A DNA stretch of 64,000 nt from Coralloluteibacterium thermophilum (lineage in GTDB: Bacteria; Pseudomonadota; Gammaproteobacteria; Xanthomonadales; Xanthomonadaceae): positions 62,001 through 126,000 of the forward strand of contig NZ_JBHSGG010000017.1 in NCBI RefSeq assembly GCF_042654365.1, in the 5' to 3' direction. The position numbers and the translations under genes are program-made. The notes beneath the pieces were generated by a model, which made no database searches, was not told the origin of the DNA, and saw only the letters and a program-made list of their open reading frames with translations. Below, piece by piece: positions 37,739 through 50,332 of this stretch. Each line of letters opens with the position of its first letter. Positions within the stretch are counted from its first letter, which is position 1.

Positions 37739-40349
37739 ATGCCTCAAGCCGCACCTCACGGCGAGACCGCCGCGCCCTGGATCGTCCTCAAGTTCGGTGG
37801 AACCAGCGTCTCCAAACGCAGCCGCTGGGACACCATCGGCCGCCTGATGCAGGCGACCGCCGAGGGCGACGGCGCGCGCGTGGTCACCGTGGTGTCGGCG
37901 CTGTCGGGCGTGACCAACGCGCTGCAGGCGCTGATCGACGGGCACGCGGATGCCGCCGCCACCGCGGCCGCCGCCGAAGCGCTGGTCGAGCGGCACCGCG
38001 CCTTCTGCCTGGAGCTCGACCTCGATCCCGAGGCCGTGCTCGGCGCGCGTTTCGCCGCGCTGCGCGGGCTCGCCGCCGATCCGCGCCGCGCCGGGGCGGC
38101 GCTCGACTGGCAGGCCGAGGTCCTGGCCCAGGGCGAACTCTGTTCCTCCACCCTGGGCGCGGCCTATCTCGCGGGCCAGGGCCTCGACATCGGCTGGATG
38201 GACGCCCGCGACTGGCTGCGCACCGAGGCCATCCCGAACCAGGGCGCCTGGGCGCGCCGGCTGTCGGTGTCCTGCGCCACCGCGCGCGACGACGCGCTGC
38301 GCGCCCGCTTCGCCGCGCAGGCGCCGCGCCTGCTGCTGACCCAGGGCTTCATCGCCCGCGCCGACGACGGCGGCACCGCCATCCTCGGTCGCGGCGGTTC
38401 CGACACCTCGGCCGCCTACTTCGGCGCCCTGCTGGGTGCGCGGCGGGTGGAGATCTGGACCGACGTGCCGGGCATGTTCAGCGCCAACCCGCGCCAGGCG
38501 CCGGACGCGCGCCTGCTCACCCGGCTCGACTACGAGGAGGCGCAGGAGATCGCCACCACCGGCGCCAAGGTGCTGCATCCGCGCTGCATCCAGCCCTGCC
38601 GCGACGCCGGCGTGCCGCTGTGGATCCGCGACACCGACCGCCCCGCGCTGCCGGGCACCGAGATCTGCGCGAGCGCCGCGCCCGTCCCCGGCGTGAAGGC
38701 GCTCAGCTCGCGGCGCGGGATCGTGCTCGTGTCCATGGAGTCCATCGGCATGTGGCAGCAGGTCGGCTTCACCGCCGACGTGTTCGCGCGGTTCAAGGCG
38801 CACGGGCTGTCGGTGGACCTGATCGGCACCTCGCAGACCAACATCACGGTCTCGCTCGACCCGTCCGAGAACCTGGTCAGCTCCAACGTGCTGGAAGCCC
38901 TGTGCGCCGACCTCGCCCAGGTCTGCCGGGTCAAGGTGATCGCGCCCTGCGCGGCCATCACCCTGGTCGGCCGGGGCATCCGTGGCCTGCTGCACAAGCT
39001 CACCGACATCTGGAGCGAGTTCGGCCGCGAGCGCGTGCACCTGATCTCGCAGTCCTCCAACGACCTCAACCTGACCTTCGTGGTGGACGAGGCGCTGGCC
39101 GAGGGCATGGTCCCCAAGCTGCACGCCATGCTGATCGCCTCGGGCGCCATGCCGGTGGACGAGACCGCCGTGTTCGGCCCGAGCTGGCGCCGCCTCGGCC
39201 TGCCCGAGGGTAGCCGGCGCACGCGCTGGTGGCAGGGCGCGCGTGACGCGCTGGTCGCGGTGGCGGGGCAGGGCACCCCGCGCTACGTCTACGACGTCGC
39301 GACCGTGCGCCAGCGGGCGCGCGCGCTCGCCGGCATCGCCCACGTGGACCGCCGCTTCTTCGCGATCAAGGCCAACCCGCACCCGGCCGTGCTGCGCGCC
39401 CTGGTCGAGGAGGGCAGCGGGCTAGAGTGCGTGTCGGCCGGCGAGCTGGCGCACGTGTTCGCCACCGTGCCCGGGCTCGACCCGCGCCGCGTGCTGTTCA
39501 CCCCGAGCTTCGCGCCGCGGGAGGAGTACGCCGATGCGCTGGCGCGCGGCGTGCACGTGACCATCGACTCGGTGCAGCCGCTGCGGCGCTGGCCGGAGCT
39601 GTTCTCGGGGCGCGACGTGCTGCTGCGCATCGACCCCGGTTTCGGCAGCGGCCACCACGAGAAGGTGCGCACCGGCGGCAAGGGGGCCAAGTTCGGCCTG
39701 GCGCTCGACGCACTGCCCGCGCTGCTGGACGCCGCGCGCGATGCCGGTGCGCGCATCGTCGGCCTGCACGCGCACATCGGCAGCGGCATCCACGACGCCG
39801 CGCACTGGCGCGAGGTGCACGCGGTGCTGGCCTCGGTCGCGGCGCGCATCGGCACGGTCGCGGTGCTCGACGTGGGCGGCGGCCTGGGCATCGCCTACGA
39901 CCCGGAGGCCGATGCCTTCGATCTCGACGCCTATGCGCGCGAGCTGGCCGAGATGAAGGCGGCGCATCCCGAATACGAGCTGTGGATCGAGCCGGGGCGC
40001 TGGCTGGTGGCCGAGGCGGGCGTGCTGCTGCTGTCGGTGACCCAGGTGGTGGAGAAGCAGGGCGTGCGCCGCATCGGCGCCGACGCCGGCATGAACGCGC
40101 TGATGCGTCCGGCGCTGTACGGCGCCTTCCACGACATCGTCAACCTGAGCCGCCTGGACGCCCCGCCCGGGCCGCCGGCGGACGTGGTCGGCCCGATCTG
40201 CGAGAGCGGCGACGTGCTCGGCCGCCGCCGGCGCCTGCCGGAGGCGACCGCCGAGGGCGACGTGCTGCTGGTGGCGGACGCGGGCGCCTACGGCATGGTC
40301 ATGGCCAACACCTACAACCTGCGCGCGCTGCCGGCCGAGGAGGCGATCG

Positions 40350-40357
<8 letters not shown>
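37739..40357 (+). CDS. lysAC: Bifunctional aspartate kinase/diaminopimelate decarboxylase
   Basis: Fusion of the first and last enzymes of lysine synthesis (872 residues). The N-terminal aspartokinase has KFGGTSV at 18-24 and ILGRGGSDTSAAY, followed by two ACT domains (about 330-480), which should bind lysine or threonine. The C-terminal half (about 505-872) is a fold-III PLP decarboxylase with the PLP lysine at residue 544 (FFAIKANPHP) and GGGLGIAYDPE and CESGDVLG. This fusion is typical of Xanthomonas relatives. An upstream in-frame ATG at 37691 is possible but adds a non-conserved leader. It overlaps murL by 8 bases. Confidence 0.95.
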
Positions 40358-43092
<2,735 letters not shown>

Positions 43093-43095
43093 GGG

Positions 43096-43286
43096 GGAGT
43101 GAGGAGGCCTTGGGCCCCTGCGCTCCAGTCGTTTCTCACTCCTCGTGCCTCACTCCTCACCGAAGAGTGCGCCTTTCCCCGCCTGCGGGAAGGCCGGGAT
43201 GGGGGGAGCGCGCGTGTAGGAGTGGGAAAACGAGTGCGGGCAGACCCGCGCCCGCGCGTTTGCCCATTCCTCATATCTCACTCCTA
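43096..43286. repeat. Composite GAGTGAG-type inverted repeats after murD2
   Basis: Two nested elements fill the 225-base gap. The first pairs GGAGTGAGGAG just after the murD2 stop with TTTCTCACTCCTCGTGCCTC, followed by ACTCCTC, at about 43132-43158. The second pairs TAGGAGTG at 43217-43224 with CACTCCTA at 43279-43286. GAGGAGTGAGAAACGA, read on the other strand at about 43130, is identical to 2007-2022. The second element ends some 30 bases before the next start codon. Confidence 0.65.
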
Positions 43287-43317
43287 AACTGCGGTCTCCC
43301 CACCCGGAGCCGCCGTC

Positions 43318-44097
43318 ATGCGCTACGTCCGCCTGTTCGCCCTCTGCCTCGCGACGCTGCCCTTCGTCGCCTCCGCCGCGATGCAGTCGCGCACCCTGGA
43401 GTGGCGCGTCGGCGAAACGACGTTCGAAGGCGTGCTGGTCTACGACGATGCGGGGCCGCAGCGGCCGGGCATCGTGATGGTGCCGAACTGGATGGGCGTG
43501 ACGGACGACGCCGTGGCCCAGGCCCGGCGCATCGCGGGCGACCGTTACGTGGTGCTGGTCGCCGACGTCTACGGCAAGGGCGTGCGTCCTGCCGACGCGG
43601 GCGAGGCGCGTGCGCAGACGACGCGCATGTATGCCGATCCGGCAGAACTCCGCCATCGGGCGGCTGCCGCGGTCGAGGCGCTGCGCGCTGCGCCGGACCT
43701 GCCTCTGGACGCGGGCCGCGTCGCCGGCATGGGCTTCTGCTTCGGCGGTACGGCGGTGCTCGAGCTGGCACGGGCCGACCTCGGCGGCCTGGCGGGGGTG
43801 GTCAGCCTGCACGGCGGCCTGACCTCGCGCCTGCCGGCCGAGGGGCGCGTGCGCACGCCGATCCTGGTCCTCAACGGCGCCGCCGACAGTGCGGTGGGTG
43901 CGGAGGACATCGCGGCCTTCCAGGCCGAGATGGACGCCGTCGGCGCCGACTGGCAGTTCGTCAACTTCGCCGGCGCCCGACACTGCTTCGCGGAACCGAC
44001 GGCGACGGGCGAGGCCAATCCGAACTGCGTGTACGACCCCCGCGCCGCCGGCCGCGCGCGCGCCATGGTCGAGGTTTTCCTCGACGAAGTGCTCTGA
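43318..44097 (+). CDS. Dienelactone hydrolase family protein, exported
   Basis: A 259-residue alpha/beta hydrolase with a signal peptide (about 1-20, FVASAAMQS). Nucleophile Cys in GMGFCFGGTAVLEL, acid in LNGAADSAVGAED, His in AGARHCFAEPTATG. The conserved WMGVTDDAVAQARRIAG segment is also typical. Chlorocatechol degradation genes are absent, so this is one of the many periplasmic members of unknown substrate. It starts after the composite repeat and may have its own promoter. Confidence 0.9.
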   Translation: MRYVRLFALCLATLPFVASAAMQSRTLEWRVGETTFEGVLVYDDAGPQRPGIVMVPNWMGVTDDAVAQARRIAGDRYVVLVADVYGKGVRPADAGEARAQTTRMYADPAELRHRAAAAVEALRAAPDLPLDAGRVAGMGFCFGGTAVLELARADLGGLAGVVSLHGGLTSRLPAEGRVRTPILVLNGAADSAVGAEDIAAFQAEMDAVGADWQFVNFAGARHCFAEPTATGEANPNCVYDPRAAGRARAMVEVFLDEVL

Positions 44098-44556
44098 CTG
44101 TGCGGCATCCCGGAGCCGTTCGGCCGCCGATACGGCGGTCCGGACGCTGTAATCGTTTTCCGTCAGTGTTTCTGGACTGACAGCGAGACTATCATCCACA
44201 TGTCCGGTTCCGCTGACCGCGGCGGGCAGAGATGGTCAGAATCCGAGGACGAAACACGTCGGCGTCAGTGATACTGATCGACCGGCCTGTTGCTGACATG
44301 GGGCTGAACACATAACGTTCGCTTCGTCGCCGCCCGGCGGCACCGGGCTTCTGGCCGAAAGGCGCCGCCACAGGGAAGTGGCTCCCGGATCTCTTCCCGA
44401 GATGGTCCACGGCGCGTCCGCAGCGGTGTCTCCGCCCGCCACCGGACAGTGCCGCAGCATCGGAGCAGGGGACTGCCGATGCAGGTGCGCCTCGCTGACG
44501 TCGCGACGCACACGGAACGTCCGCCAGCCGCAGTTTGGGGAAACCGCGGCACGGCG
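44098..44556. other. 459-base stretch with no convincing gene
   Basis: This is the longest gene-poor stretch in the window and is visibly less GC-rich, especially 44140-44330. It holds a perfect hairpin CCGCCG-ATA-CGGCGG (44124-44138), which may end the upstream transcript, and an inverted repeat GTCAGT-8-ACTGAC (44162-44181) followed by a -10-like TATCAT at 44190. Short open frames on both strands (up to 91 codons) have no ribosome site, no family resemblance and codon use unlike the neighbours. It may be a decayed gene or a regulatory leader; I cannot decide. Confidence 0.6.
44124..44138. terminator. Perfect hairpin after the dienelactone-hydrolase-like gene
   Basis: CCGCCG, loop ATA, CGGCGG, 27 bases after the stop at 44097. 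The stem is short and there is no T run directly after it (a TTTT lies about 17 bases on), so this is a weak intrinsic terminator at best. Confidence 0.35.
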
Positions 44557-45189
44557 TCAGAGCAGTTCCGACTCCACGATGTGAACGCCCGGCCGTGCGG
44601 CGATCACACTGGCGAGCAGGGCGTGCGCGACGCGCTCCGCCCGCACGGCACGATAGCGCCGCGGCACGAGGGGGGCCAGCGTGCGCATCGCGACACCCGC
44701 CGCGCGCTCGAGGGGACGAGTGCGCGGCCGGTCGCCCTCCAGCAGGGCGGGCCGCAGCAGGGTCAGCGACTCGAAGCCGAGGCGGGCGGCGTCGAGTTCC
44801 ATCTGCCCCTTGGTGCGCAGGTAGAGCGCGCGGGCATCCGCATCGGCACCGACCGAGGACACGACAGCCGCCACCCGGCAACCGTGGCGCCGGGCGATGC
44901 CCAGCGCCTCGACCACCGCACCGTGGTCGAGGGCGCGGAAGGCCTCGGCGGAGCCGGCCTCGCGGCGGGTGCTTCCCAGCGCGCAGATCACGGCGTCCAC
45001 GGACCACCAGGGCGCTCCGGGCTCCAGGGCCGCGACGTCGAGCGGCGGGTTCTCCACGCCCGGCCGGGGTGGGTCCAGCGGGCGGCGGGTAGGGGCGACG
45101 ATGCGGCCGACCCTCGGGTCGGCCGTTGCCTGTGCGAGGGCGTGTCCACCGACGAGACCGGTGGCGCCGAGGATCATCAGCGAGTTCAT
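44557..45189 (-). CDS. NAD(P)-binding Rossmann-fold protein (atypical SDR)
   Basis: A 210-residue protein. Dinucleotide site LGATGLVGGHALAQA at the N-terminus, then VICALGSTRREAGS and VVSSVGADADARALYLRTKGQME, which holds the Tyr-x3-Lys-like YLRTKG. Similar to the NAD(P)H-binding/HTATIP2-like atypical SDR proteins seen next to many bacterial stress genes. There is no partner gene. The gene diverges from the diguanylate cyclase across a 260-base gap. Confidence 0.88.
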   Translation of the reverse strand: MNSLMILGATGLVGGHALAQATADPRVGRIVAPTRRPLDPPRPGVENPPLDVAALEPGAPWWSVDAVICALGSTRREAGSAEAFRALDHGAVVEALGIARRHGCRVAAVVSSVGADADARALYLRTKGQMELDAARLGFESLTLLRPALLEGDRPRTRPLERAAGVAMRTLAPLVPRRYRAVRAERVAHALLASVIAARPGVHIVESELL

Positions 45190-45295
45190 GCGTGGTGGGC
45201 GGGGCGGCAGCGGCGTCGAGAGGCATGGTGCCCGACGGGCGTGAGCGCGTGCGTGCCCGCTCTGCCCGCGCGGGCGTCCGACACATTCTCCTGCC

Positions 45296-45301
45296 TACAA
45301 T
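45296..45301 (+). promoter_or_regulatory. -10-like element before the diguanylate cyclase
   Basis: TACAAT within GCCTACAATGGCG matches the -10 box at five of six positions and lies 149 bases upstream of the ATG at 45450, which would leave a long leader. No clear -35 box is present. Confidence 0.3.
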
Positions 45302-45449
45302 GGCGGACCCCCGTGTCTCCTCCACCATGCCCACGCTCGCCGATCGCGCCGCCGACCGTCCCGCTCCGACCGCCCCTGCATGGCGGACCGCGGCGGCGTA
45401 TCGTCCCGCGTCCGGCCACGCGTCGCGCGGCGATTGATTCCGGACCGCG

Positions 45450-48400
45450 ATGCTCGGCTTGGCTTTCCGGCCCCGATGCGCCCCGCGCCCTGCGCGTCCG
45501 CCGCGATGGGGCCCGTCGTTCCTCTGCCTTCTCGTCCTGGCGCTCGTCCCCGGGCTCGCGACGGCCGCCGCCCCCGCCGCGCCGCCGCTGCGCGACTACG
45601 TCGTGGACCGCTGGACCTCGCGGGAGGGGCTGCCGCACAACTCCGTGCGCGCGCTCGCGCAGACGCCCGACGGCTATCTCTGGTTCGCGACCTGGGAGGG
45701 GCTGGTCCGCTACGACGGCCTGGACTTCACGGTGTTCGACCGCAGCACCGCCGATCCCGCGCTGCCGGACAACGGGGTCGGCGCGTTGTACGTCGATCCC
45801 GCGGGCGCCCTGTGGTTCAGCGATTCCCGAGGCAACCTCGGCCGTCGCGCGGCCGACGGAAGCTGGCGCTTCTGGCACAGCGGCGGCACGTGGCCGGGCG
45901 TGCTCATCCATGCCATGGCGATGGACGATGCGGGGCGGCTGTGGCTGTCCTTCGAGGGCCGTGGCCTGGGCTGCCTGCACCCCGACGGCCGCTTCGAGTA
46001 CGCCGAGGCGCCGGAGGGCGTGCCACTGGCGCTGAGCTTCCCGCGCATGGCCGCGGATGCCGACGGCCGCATCTGGATCGGAGGCATGGACGGGCTGATG
46101 GTGCGCGAGGCCGACGGCGCGCTGCGCCGCGCGCCGGAGTCGTTCCGGCTCCCGCGCGGGCTCGCCTGGCCCTATCGCGCGCCGGACGGCGCCATCTGGA
46201 TCGCCGCGGGCGACACGCTGTACCGCCTGCGTGGCGACGGGATCGAACCGGTGCATCGCGTCCCCGGGCGCGGATCGCTCACCGCCCTGCTGCAGGACCG
46301 CTACGGCGATCTCTGGCTCGGCACCGAGAACCGCAGTCTGGTCCGGATCGGCGCCCGCGGCCTGGAGCGGCTGCCGGGAGGCGAGGTGCAGCCGCCGGGC
46401 CGCATCGTGAACCTGCTCGAGGATGCGGAAGGAAGCATCTGGGCCGGCGCCAACGGCGGTCTGTTCCGCCTGCGCGAGACCCTGTTCACCCGCCTCACCC
46501 AGCGCGACGGCCTGAGCGGCGACTACGTCCGCGCACTGCTGGAGGACGATGCGGGCGACCTCTGGGTCGGCAGCGCAGGCGGGCTCGACCGCGTGCGGGC
46601 CGACGGGCGGATCGAGCCGCTCGTGCTGGACGCGGAGGTGCCGCCGTCGGTCCTCAGCCTCGCGCGGACCGGGGATGGCGACCTCTGGGTGGGCGCCTTC
46701 GGGGGCCGCGTGTTCCAGGTGCGCGGCGGCAGGCTGCTGCGGCAGTACGACGCGAGCGACGGGCTGCCCCGCGGGCACGTCCGCGCGATCGCGGCGGAGC
46801 CGGACGGCGGTGCGGTCTGGGTGGCGACCCAGCTTGGGCCGGCGCGCATCGTCGACGGACGGGTCGAGCGGCCGCTGATGGGCGCGCTGCCGGGCGGGCT
46901 GATCACCGCCCTGGCCTGGATCGACGGTGCGCTGTGGGTCGGGTCGGTCCAGGGCGCGAGCGTGCTGCGCGACGGGCGTGTGCGCAGCGTCCCGCTCGCG
47001 GACCTGAGCGGCGCCCGCACCGTGTTCGGGTTCCAGGCGATCGGCGACGACGTGTGGATCGCCACCGACCGCGGGCTCTACCGCGACCAGGGCGGCGTGC
47101 TGGCACGGGTGGGGCTGGAGCAGGGGCTGCCGGTGGACACCGTGTTCCAGGTGGTCGCGGACGGCATCGGCAATGCCTGGATCAGCAGCAACCGCGGCAT
47201 GCTGCGTGCGCGGATGGACGACCTGGATGCGGTGGCCGACGGCCGCCTGGCGCGCCTGCCGGTGGACCGCTACGACGAGACCGACGGCATGTCGAACGCC
47301 CAGGGCAACGGCAGCTCGGGGCCGAGCCTGCTGCGCCGCCGCGACGGCAGCGTATGGATGGCGACCGCAGGCGGCATCAGCGTGGTCGACCCCGAGCGCT
47401 GGCTGGGCGTCCGCGGCCGGCCCGCGCCGGTGCCGCAGATCGCCTCGGTGTGGGCCGACGGCCAGCCGCTGGCCTGGCGCGACGGGCAGTCCCTGCCGGG
47501 CGGCGTGCGCATCGCGGTCGCCTACGTCGGCCTGAGCTTCCTGCTGCCGGAGCGGATCCGCTTCCGCACCCGCATCGAGGGGCTGGACCCGGACTGGATC
47601 GAGCGCGGCCGCCAGCGCAGCGTGGACATCATCGGCCTGCCGCCCGGCGAATACACGCTGCGGATCGCGGCGGCCCACCCGGAAGGCGAGTGGAGCGCGC
47701 GCGAGGCGGTCTGGCGCTTCACCGTGGCTCCGCTCTGGTGGCAGCGGCGCAGCGTGCAGGCCGCGGGCCTGTTCGCGCTGGCGCTGCTGCTGACCGCGCT
47801 GTACCGCCTGCGGATCCGCCGCTACCGCGCCATCAACGACCGACTCGTGAAACTGGTGGACGAGCGCACGGCGGCCCTGCAGCGCCAGGCGGACCGGCTG
47901 CGGCAGGCCGACAGCGACAAGAACGTCCTGCTGGACCGGCTGCGCAGCCAGGCCGAGACCTTCGAGCGGCAGGCGCGCGAGGACGTCCTCACCGGCCTGC
48001 CCAACCGGCGCAGCTTCGACGAGGCGCTGGCGCGCGGCGTGGCGGCCGCCCGTCGGACGCAGCGGCCGCTCGGGGTGCTGCTGCTGGACGTGGACCGCTT
48101 CAAGGCGATCAACGATGCGCACTCGCATGCCGTGGGCGACGAGGTGCTGCGCCAGGTCGGGCGCCTGCTCGCCGAGGCGTGCAGGGGCACGGACACCGCC
48201 GCGCGCATCGGCGGCGAGGAGTTCGCGCTGGTCCTGCCCGACACGGGGCTGGACGAAGTGCTGGCGGTGGCGGGGCGTCTGCGCGCCCGCTTCGGCGCGT
48301 ATCGCGGCTGGGGCGGGATGGATGCGCTGCGGGTGACCTTCAGCGCCGGTGCCGCGGTGCTCGTCGCGGAGGATGCGGCGCCCGCGGACCTGATGCGGCG

Positions 48401-48461
48401 GGCGGACGAGGCGCTCTACCGGGCCAAGGTCGGCGGCCGCGACCGCATCTGCACCGCCTAG
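45450..48461 (+). CDS. Periplasmic propeller-sensor diguanylate cyclase
   Basis: Membrane-bound c-di-GMP synthase of 1003 residues. A signal/anchor segment (about 20-40) is followed by a periplasmic two-component-type propeller of about 14 WxG/GLxR repeats (about 50-660; YLWFATWEGLVRYDGLDF, DLWLGTENRSLVRI), a Y_Y_Y domain (about 687-756), one membrane helix (about 767-788), a coiled coil, and a GGDEF domain (845-1000). The active site is GGEEF at 921-925, with an intact inhibitory RxxD site (RGTD) five residues before it. An active, product-inhibited cyclase controlled by an unknown periplasmic ligand is expected. Confidence 0.93.
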   Translation: MLGLAFRPRCAPRPARPPRWGPSFLCLLVLALVPGLATAAAPAAPPLRDYVVDRWTSREGLPHNSVRALAQTPDGYLWFATWEGLVRYDGLDFTVFDRSTADPALPDNGVGALYVDPAGALWFSDSRGNLGRRAADGSWRFWHSGGTWPGVLIHAMAMDDAGRLWLSFEGRGLGCLHPDGRFEYAEAPEGVPLALSFPRMAADADGRIWIGGMDGLMVREADGALRRAPESFRLPRGLAWPYRAPDGAIWIAAGDTLYRLRGDGIEPVHRVPGRGSLTALLQDRYGDLWLGTENRSLVRIGARGLERLPGGEVQPPGRIVNLLEDAEGSIWAGANGGLFRLRETLFTRLTQRDGLSGDYVRALLEDDAGDLWVGSAGGLDRVRADGRIEPLVLDAEVPPSVLSLARTGDGDLWVGAFGGRVFQVRGGRLLRQYDASDGLPRGHVRAIAAEPDGGAVWVATQLGPARIVDGRVERPLMGALPGGLITALAWIDGALWVGSVQGASVLRDGRVRSVPLADLSGARTVFGFQAIGDDVWIATDRGLYRDQGGVLARVGLEQGLPVDTVFQVVADGIGNAWISSNRGMLRARMDDLDAVADGRLARLPVDRYDETDGMSNAQGNGSSGPSLLRRRDGSVWMATAGGISVVDPERWLGVRGRPAPVPQIASVWADGQPLAWRDGQSLPGGVRIAVAYVGLSFLLPERIRFRTRIEGLDPDWIERGRQRSVDIIGLPPGEYTLRIAAAHPEGEWSAREAVWRFTVAPLWWQRRSVQAAGLFALALLLTALYRLRIRRYRAINDRLVKLVDERTAALQRQADRLRQADSDKNVLLDRLRSQAETFERQAREDVLTGLPNRRSFDEALARGVAAARRTQRPLGVLLLDVDRFKAINDAHSHAVGDEVLRQVGRLLAEACRGTDTAARIGGEEFALVLPDTGLDEVLAVAGRLRARFGAYRGWGGMDALRVTFSAGAAVLVAEDAAPADLMRRADEALYRAKVGGRDRICTA

Positions 48462-48525
48462 TCGCCGGCGCCGGAGTCCGGCGCGGGAGCGCCCCCCGCC
48501 GGGAGGCGCGGCTCCGCTTTCGCGA

Positions 48526-49521
48526 CTAGTGTTCGCGCTCCACCGCGTAGCGCGCCAGGCCTCGCAGGGCCTCGAACCAGGGGTTGTCGGGCAGGTCGGC
48601 GAGCGCGGCTTCCGCGGCGGCGCCGTGCCGACGCGCCACGCTGCGGCTGTACTCCAGCCCGCCGCTGGCGCGGATGGCCGCCAGGACCTCCGGCATCGCC
48701 CCGACCTCGCCCTGCTCGATGATGGCGGCCAGGCGCGCGCGCTGCGCGGCATCGGCGTGGCCCAGCGCGTGGATCAGCGGCAGGGTCGCCTTGCCCTCGG
48801 CGAGGTCGTCGCCGAGGTTCTTCCCCAGCGCGCCGGCGTCGCCGGTGTAGTCGAGCACGTCGTCGGCGATCTGGAAGGCGTAGCCCAGCTGCATCCCGTA
48901 CTCGCGCAGGGCGGCTGCGGTCGGCGCATCCGCCCCGGCGAGCAGGGCGCCGAGCTCGGTGGCCGCGGCGAACAGGACGGCGGTCTTGCGCTCGATGACC
49001 CGCAGGTAGGCGGCCTCGTCCGTGTCCGGGTTGTGCACGTGCAGGAGCTGCAGCACCTCGCCTTCGGCGATGGCGTTGGTGGTGTCGGCGAGGATGCGCA
49101 TGACCTGCATCGAGTCCAGCTCGACCATCAGCTGGAAGCTGCGCGAGTACAGGAAGTCGCCGACCAGCACGCTCGGCGCATTGCCCCAGAGCGCGTTGGC
49201 GGTCCGCCGGCCGCGGCGCAGGTCCGACTCGTCCACCACGTCGTCGTGCAGCAGGGTCGAGGTGTGGATGAACTCCACGATCGCGGCCAGCGTGTGGTGC
49301 GCGGCGCCCTCGATGCCCAGCGCGCGCGCGGCCAGCACCACCAGCATCGGGCGCAGCCGCTTGCCGCCCGCGGCGACGATGTGCTCGGCGACCTGGTTGA
49401 TCAGGACCACGTCGGACGCCAGCCGGTGCCGGATCAGGGCGTCCACCGCCTCCATGTCGGGCCGCGCCAGGCGCTGGATCGCAGGAAGGTCGAGGGCGGC
49501 CTGGGGCAGGGATGCGGACAT
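48526..49521 (-). CDS. ispB: Octaprenyl diphosphate synthase IspB
   Basis: Trans-polyprenyl synthase of 331 residues that makes the ubiquinone side chain. First Asp-rich motif LLHDDVVDESDLRRGR, second QIADDVLDYTGD; GGKRLRPMLVVLAARAL near the N-terminus binds pyrophosphate. Start at 49521; the longer frame reads into the promoter. A TATACT -10-like box lies 30 bases upstream on this strand. It diverges from ssb. Confidence 0.95.
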   Translation of the reverse strand: MSASLPQAALDLPAIQRLARPDMEAVDALIRHRLASDVVLINQVAEHIVAAGGKRLRPMLVVLAARALGIEGAAHHTLAAIVEFIHTSTLLHDDVVDESDLRRGRRTANALWGNAPSVLVGDFLYSRSFQLMVELDSMQVMRILADTTNAIAEGEVLQLLHVHNPDTDEAAYLRVIERKTAVLFAAATELGALLAGADAPTAAALREYGMQLGYAFQIADDVLDYTGDAGALGKNLGDDLAEGKATLPLIHALGHADAAQRARLAAIIEQGEVGAMPEVLAAIRASGGLEYSRSVARRHGAAAEAALADLPDNPWFEALRGLARYAVEREH

Positions 49522-49550
49522 GGGCGGTGCGGGCGCGAAAACAGCCGCCG

Positions 49551-49556
49551 AGTATA
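49551..49556 (-). promoter_or_regulatory. -10-like element for ispB
   Basis: On the leftward strand the sequence is CCGTATACTCGG, where TATACT fits five of six -10 positions, 30 bases before the ispB ATG. A -35 box is not evident. Confidence 0.35.
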
Positions 49557-49658
49557 CGGTGCGCGCCCTGCGCGGCGGCGGCGCGGTCCGGCGGCGGGCG
49601 CGAGCTTTTCCTACCCCTCGGCGCGTGCCCCCACGGGGACGCCGGGCCGGCGCAGGGG

Positions 49659-49664
49659 TATCAT
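49659..49664 (+). promoter_or_regulatory. -10-like element for ssb
   Basis: TATCAT in GGGGTATCATCGGCGCCC fits five of six -10 positions and lies 53 bases before the ssb ATG. I see neither a clear -35 box nor a LexA-like operator in the gap. Confidence 0.35.
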
Positions 49665-49716
49665 CGGCGCCCGTTTCGCCCCATTCCGGGGCCATTTGCT
49701 AAGGAATCCGAAGCCC

Positions 49717-50271
49717 ATGGCGCGCGGCATCAACAAAGTCATCCTCGTCGGCAACCTCGGCGCCGATCCCGAGACCCGCTACACCCAGAGCGGCTCCGCG
49801 ATCACCAACATCCGCATCGCGACCTCCGAGCAGTGGCGCGACAAGCAGACGGGCGAGAACCAGGAGCGCACCGAGTGGCACCGCGTGGTGCTGTTCGGCA
49901 AGCTCGGCGAGATCGCCGGCGAGTACCTGAAGAAGGGGCGCCAGGTCTACATCGAGGGCTCGCTGCGCACCAACAAGTACACCGACAAGGACGGCATCGA
50001 GCGCTACACCACCGACATCGTCGCCAACGAGATGCAGATGCTCGGCGGCCCCGGCGCGGGTGGTGGCGAGGGCGGCGGTTACAGCCGCGGCGGCCAGGGC
50101 GGTGGCGGCGGCTACGAGCGCAGCGGCGGTGGCGGCAGTGCCGGTGGCGGCTACTCGCGCGGCGGCGGTGGCGGTGGCTACGACCGCGGCGGCCCGCGCA
50201 ACGAAGCCCCGCGGCAGGCACCGCCCCCGCAGCGCGACGATCCGTTCCCGGACGACGACATCCCGTTCTGA
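49717..50271 (+). CDS. ssb: Single-stranded DNA-binding protein
   Basis: SSB of 184 residues. The OB fold (about 1-112) begins with ARGINKVILVGNLGADPETRY. The linker is long, Gly-rich and Arg/Tyr-spotted (about 118-165). The conserved acidic tip DDPFPDDDIPF recruits partner repair proteins. The start has an AAGGAAT site about 11 bases upstream. A strong terminator follows immediately. Confidence 0.97.
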   Translation: MARGINKVILVGNLGADPETRYTQSGSAITNIRIATSEQWRDKQTGENQERTEWHRVVLFGKLGEIAGEYLKKGRQVYIEGSLRTNKYTDKDGIERYTTDIVANEMQMLGGPGAGGGEGGGYSRGGQGGGGGYERSGGGGSAGGGYSRGGGGGGYDRGGPRNEAPRQAPPPQRDDPFPDDDIPF

Positions 50272-50283
50272 TCCTCTCCCAAC

Positions 50284-50313
50284 GAAGAAGGCCCGCTCGA
50301 GCGGGCCTTCTTC
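50284..50313. terminator. Bidirectional terminator between ssb and catalase
   Basis: GAAGAAGGCCCG, centre CTCGAG, CGGGCCTTCTTC: a perfect 12-bp stem with the palindromic centre, flanked by AA on the left and TTCTTCCGTT on the right. It lies 13 bases after the ssb stop and 20 bases after the catalase stop. Confidence 0.85.
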
Positions 50314-50332
50314 CGTTCGGCCGGTTCGGAGT

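Noticed and set aside
44236..44552. Two overlapping leftward open frames of 91 and 95 codons in the gene-poor gap
   Set aside because: There is no ribosome site, no conserved domain, and composition and codon use are unlike the neighbours.
45186..48752. A 1188-codon open frame opposite the diguanylate cyclase
   Set aside because: Arg/Pro/Gln-rich antisense shadow with no domain. The + strand frame has a signal peptide, propeller, Y_Y_Y and GGEEF.
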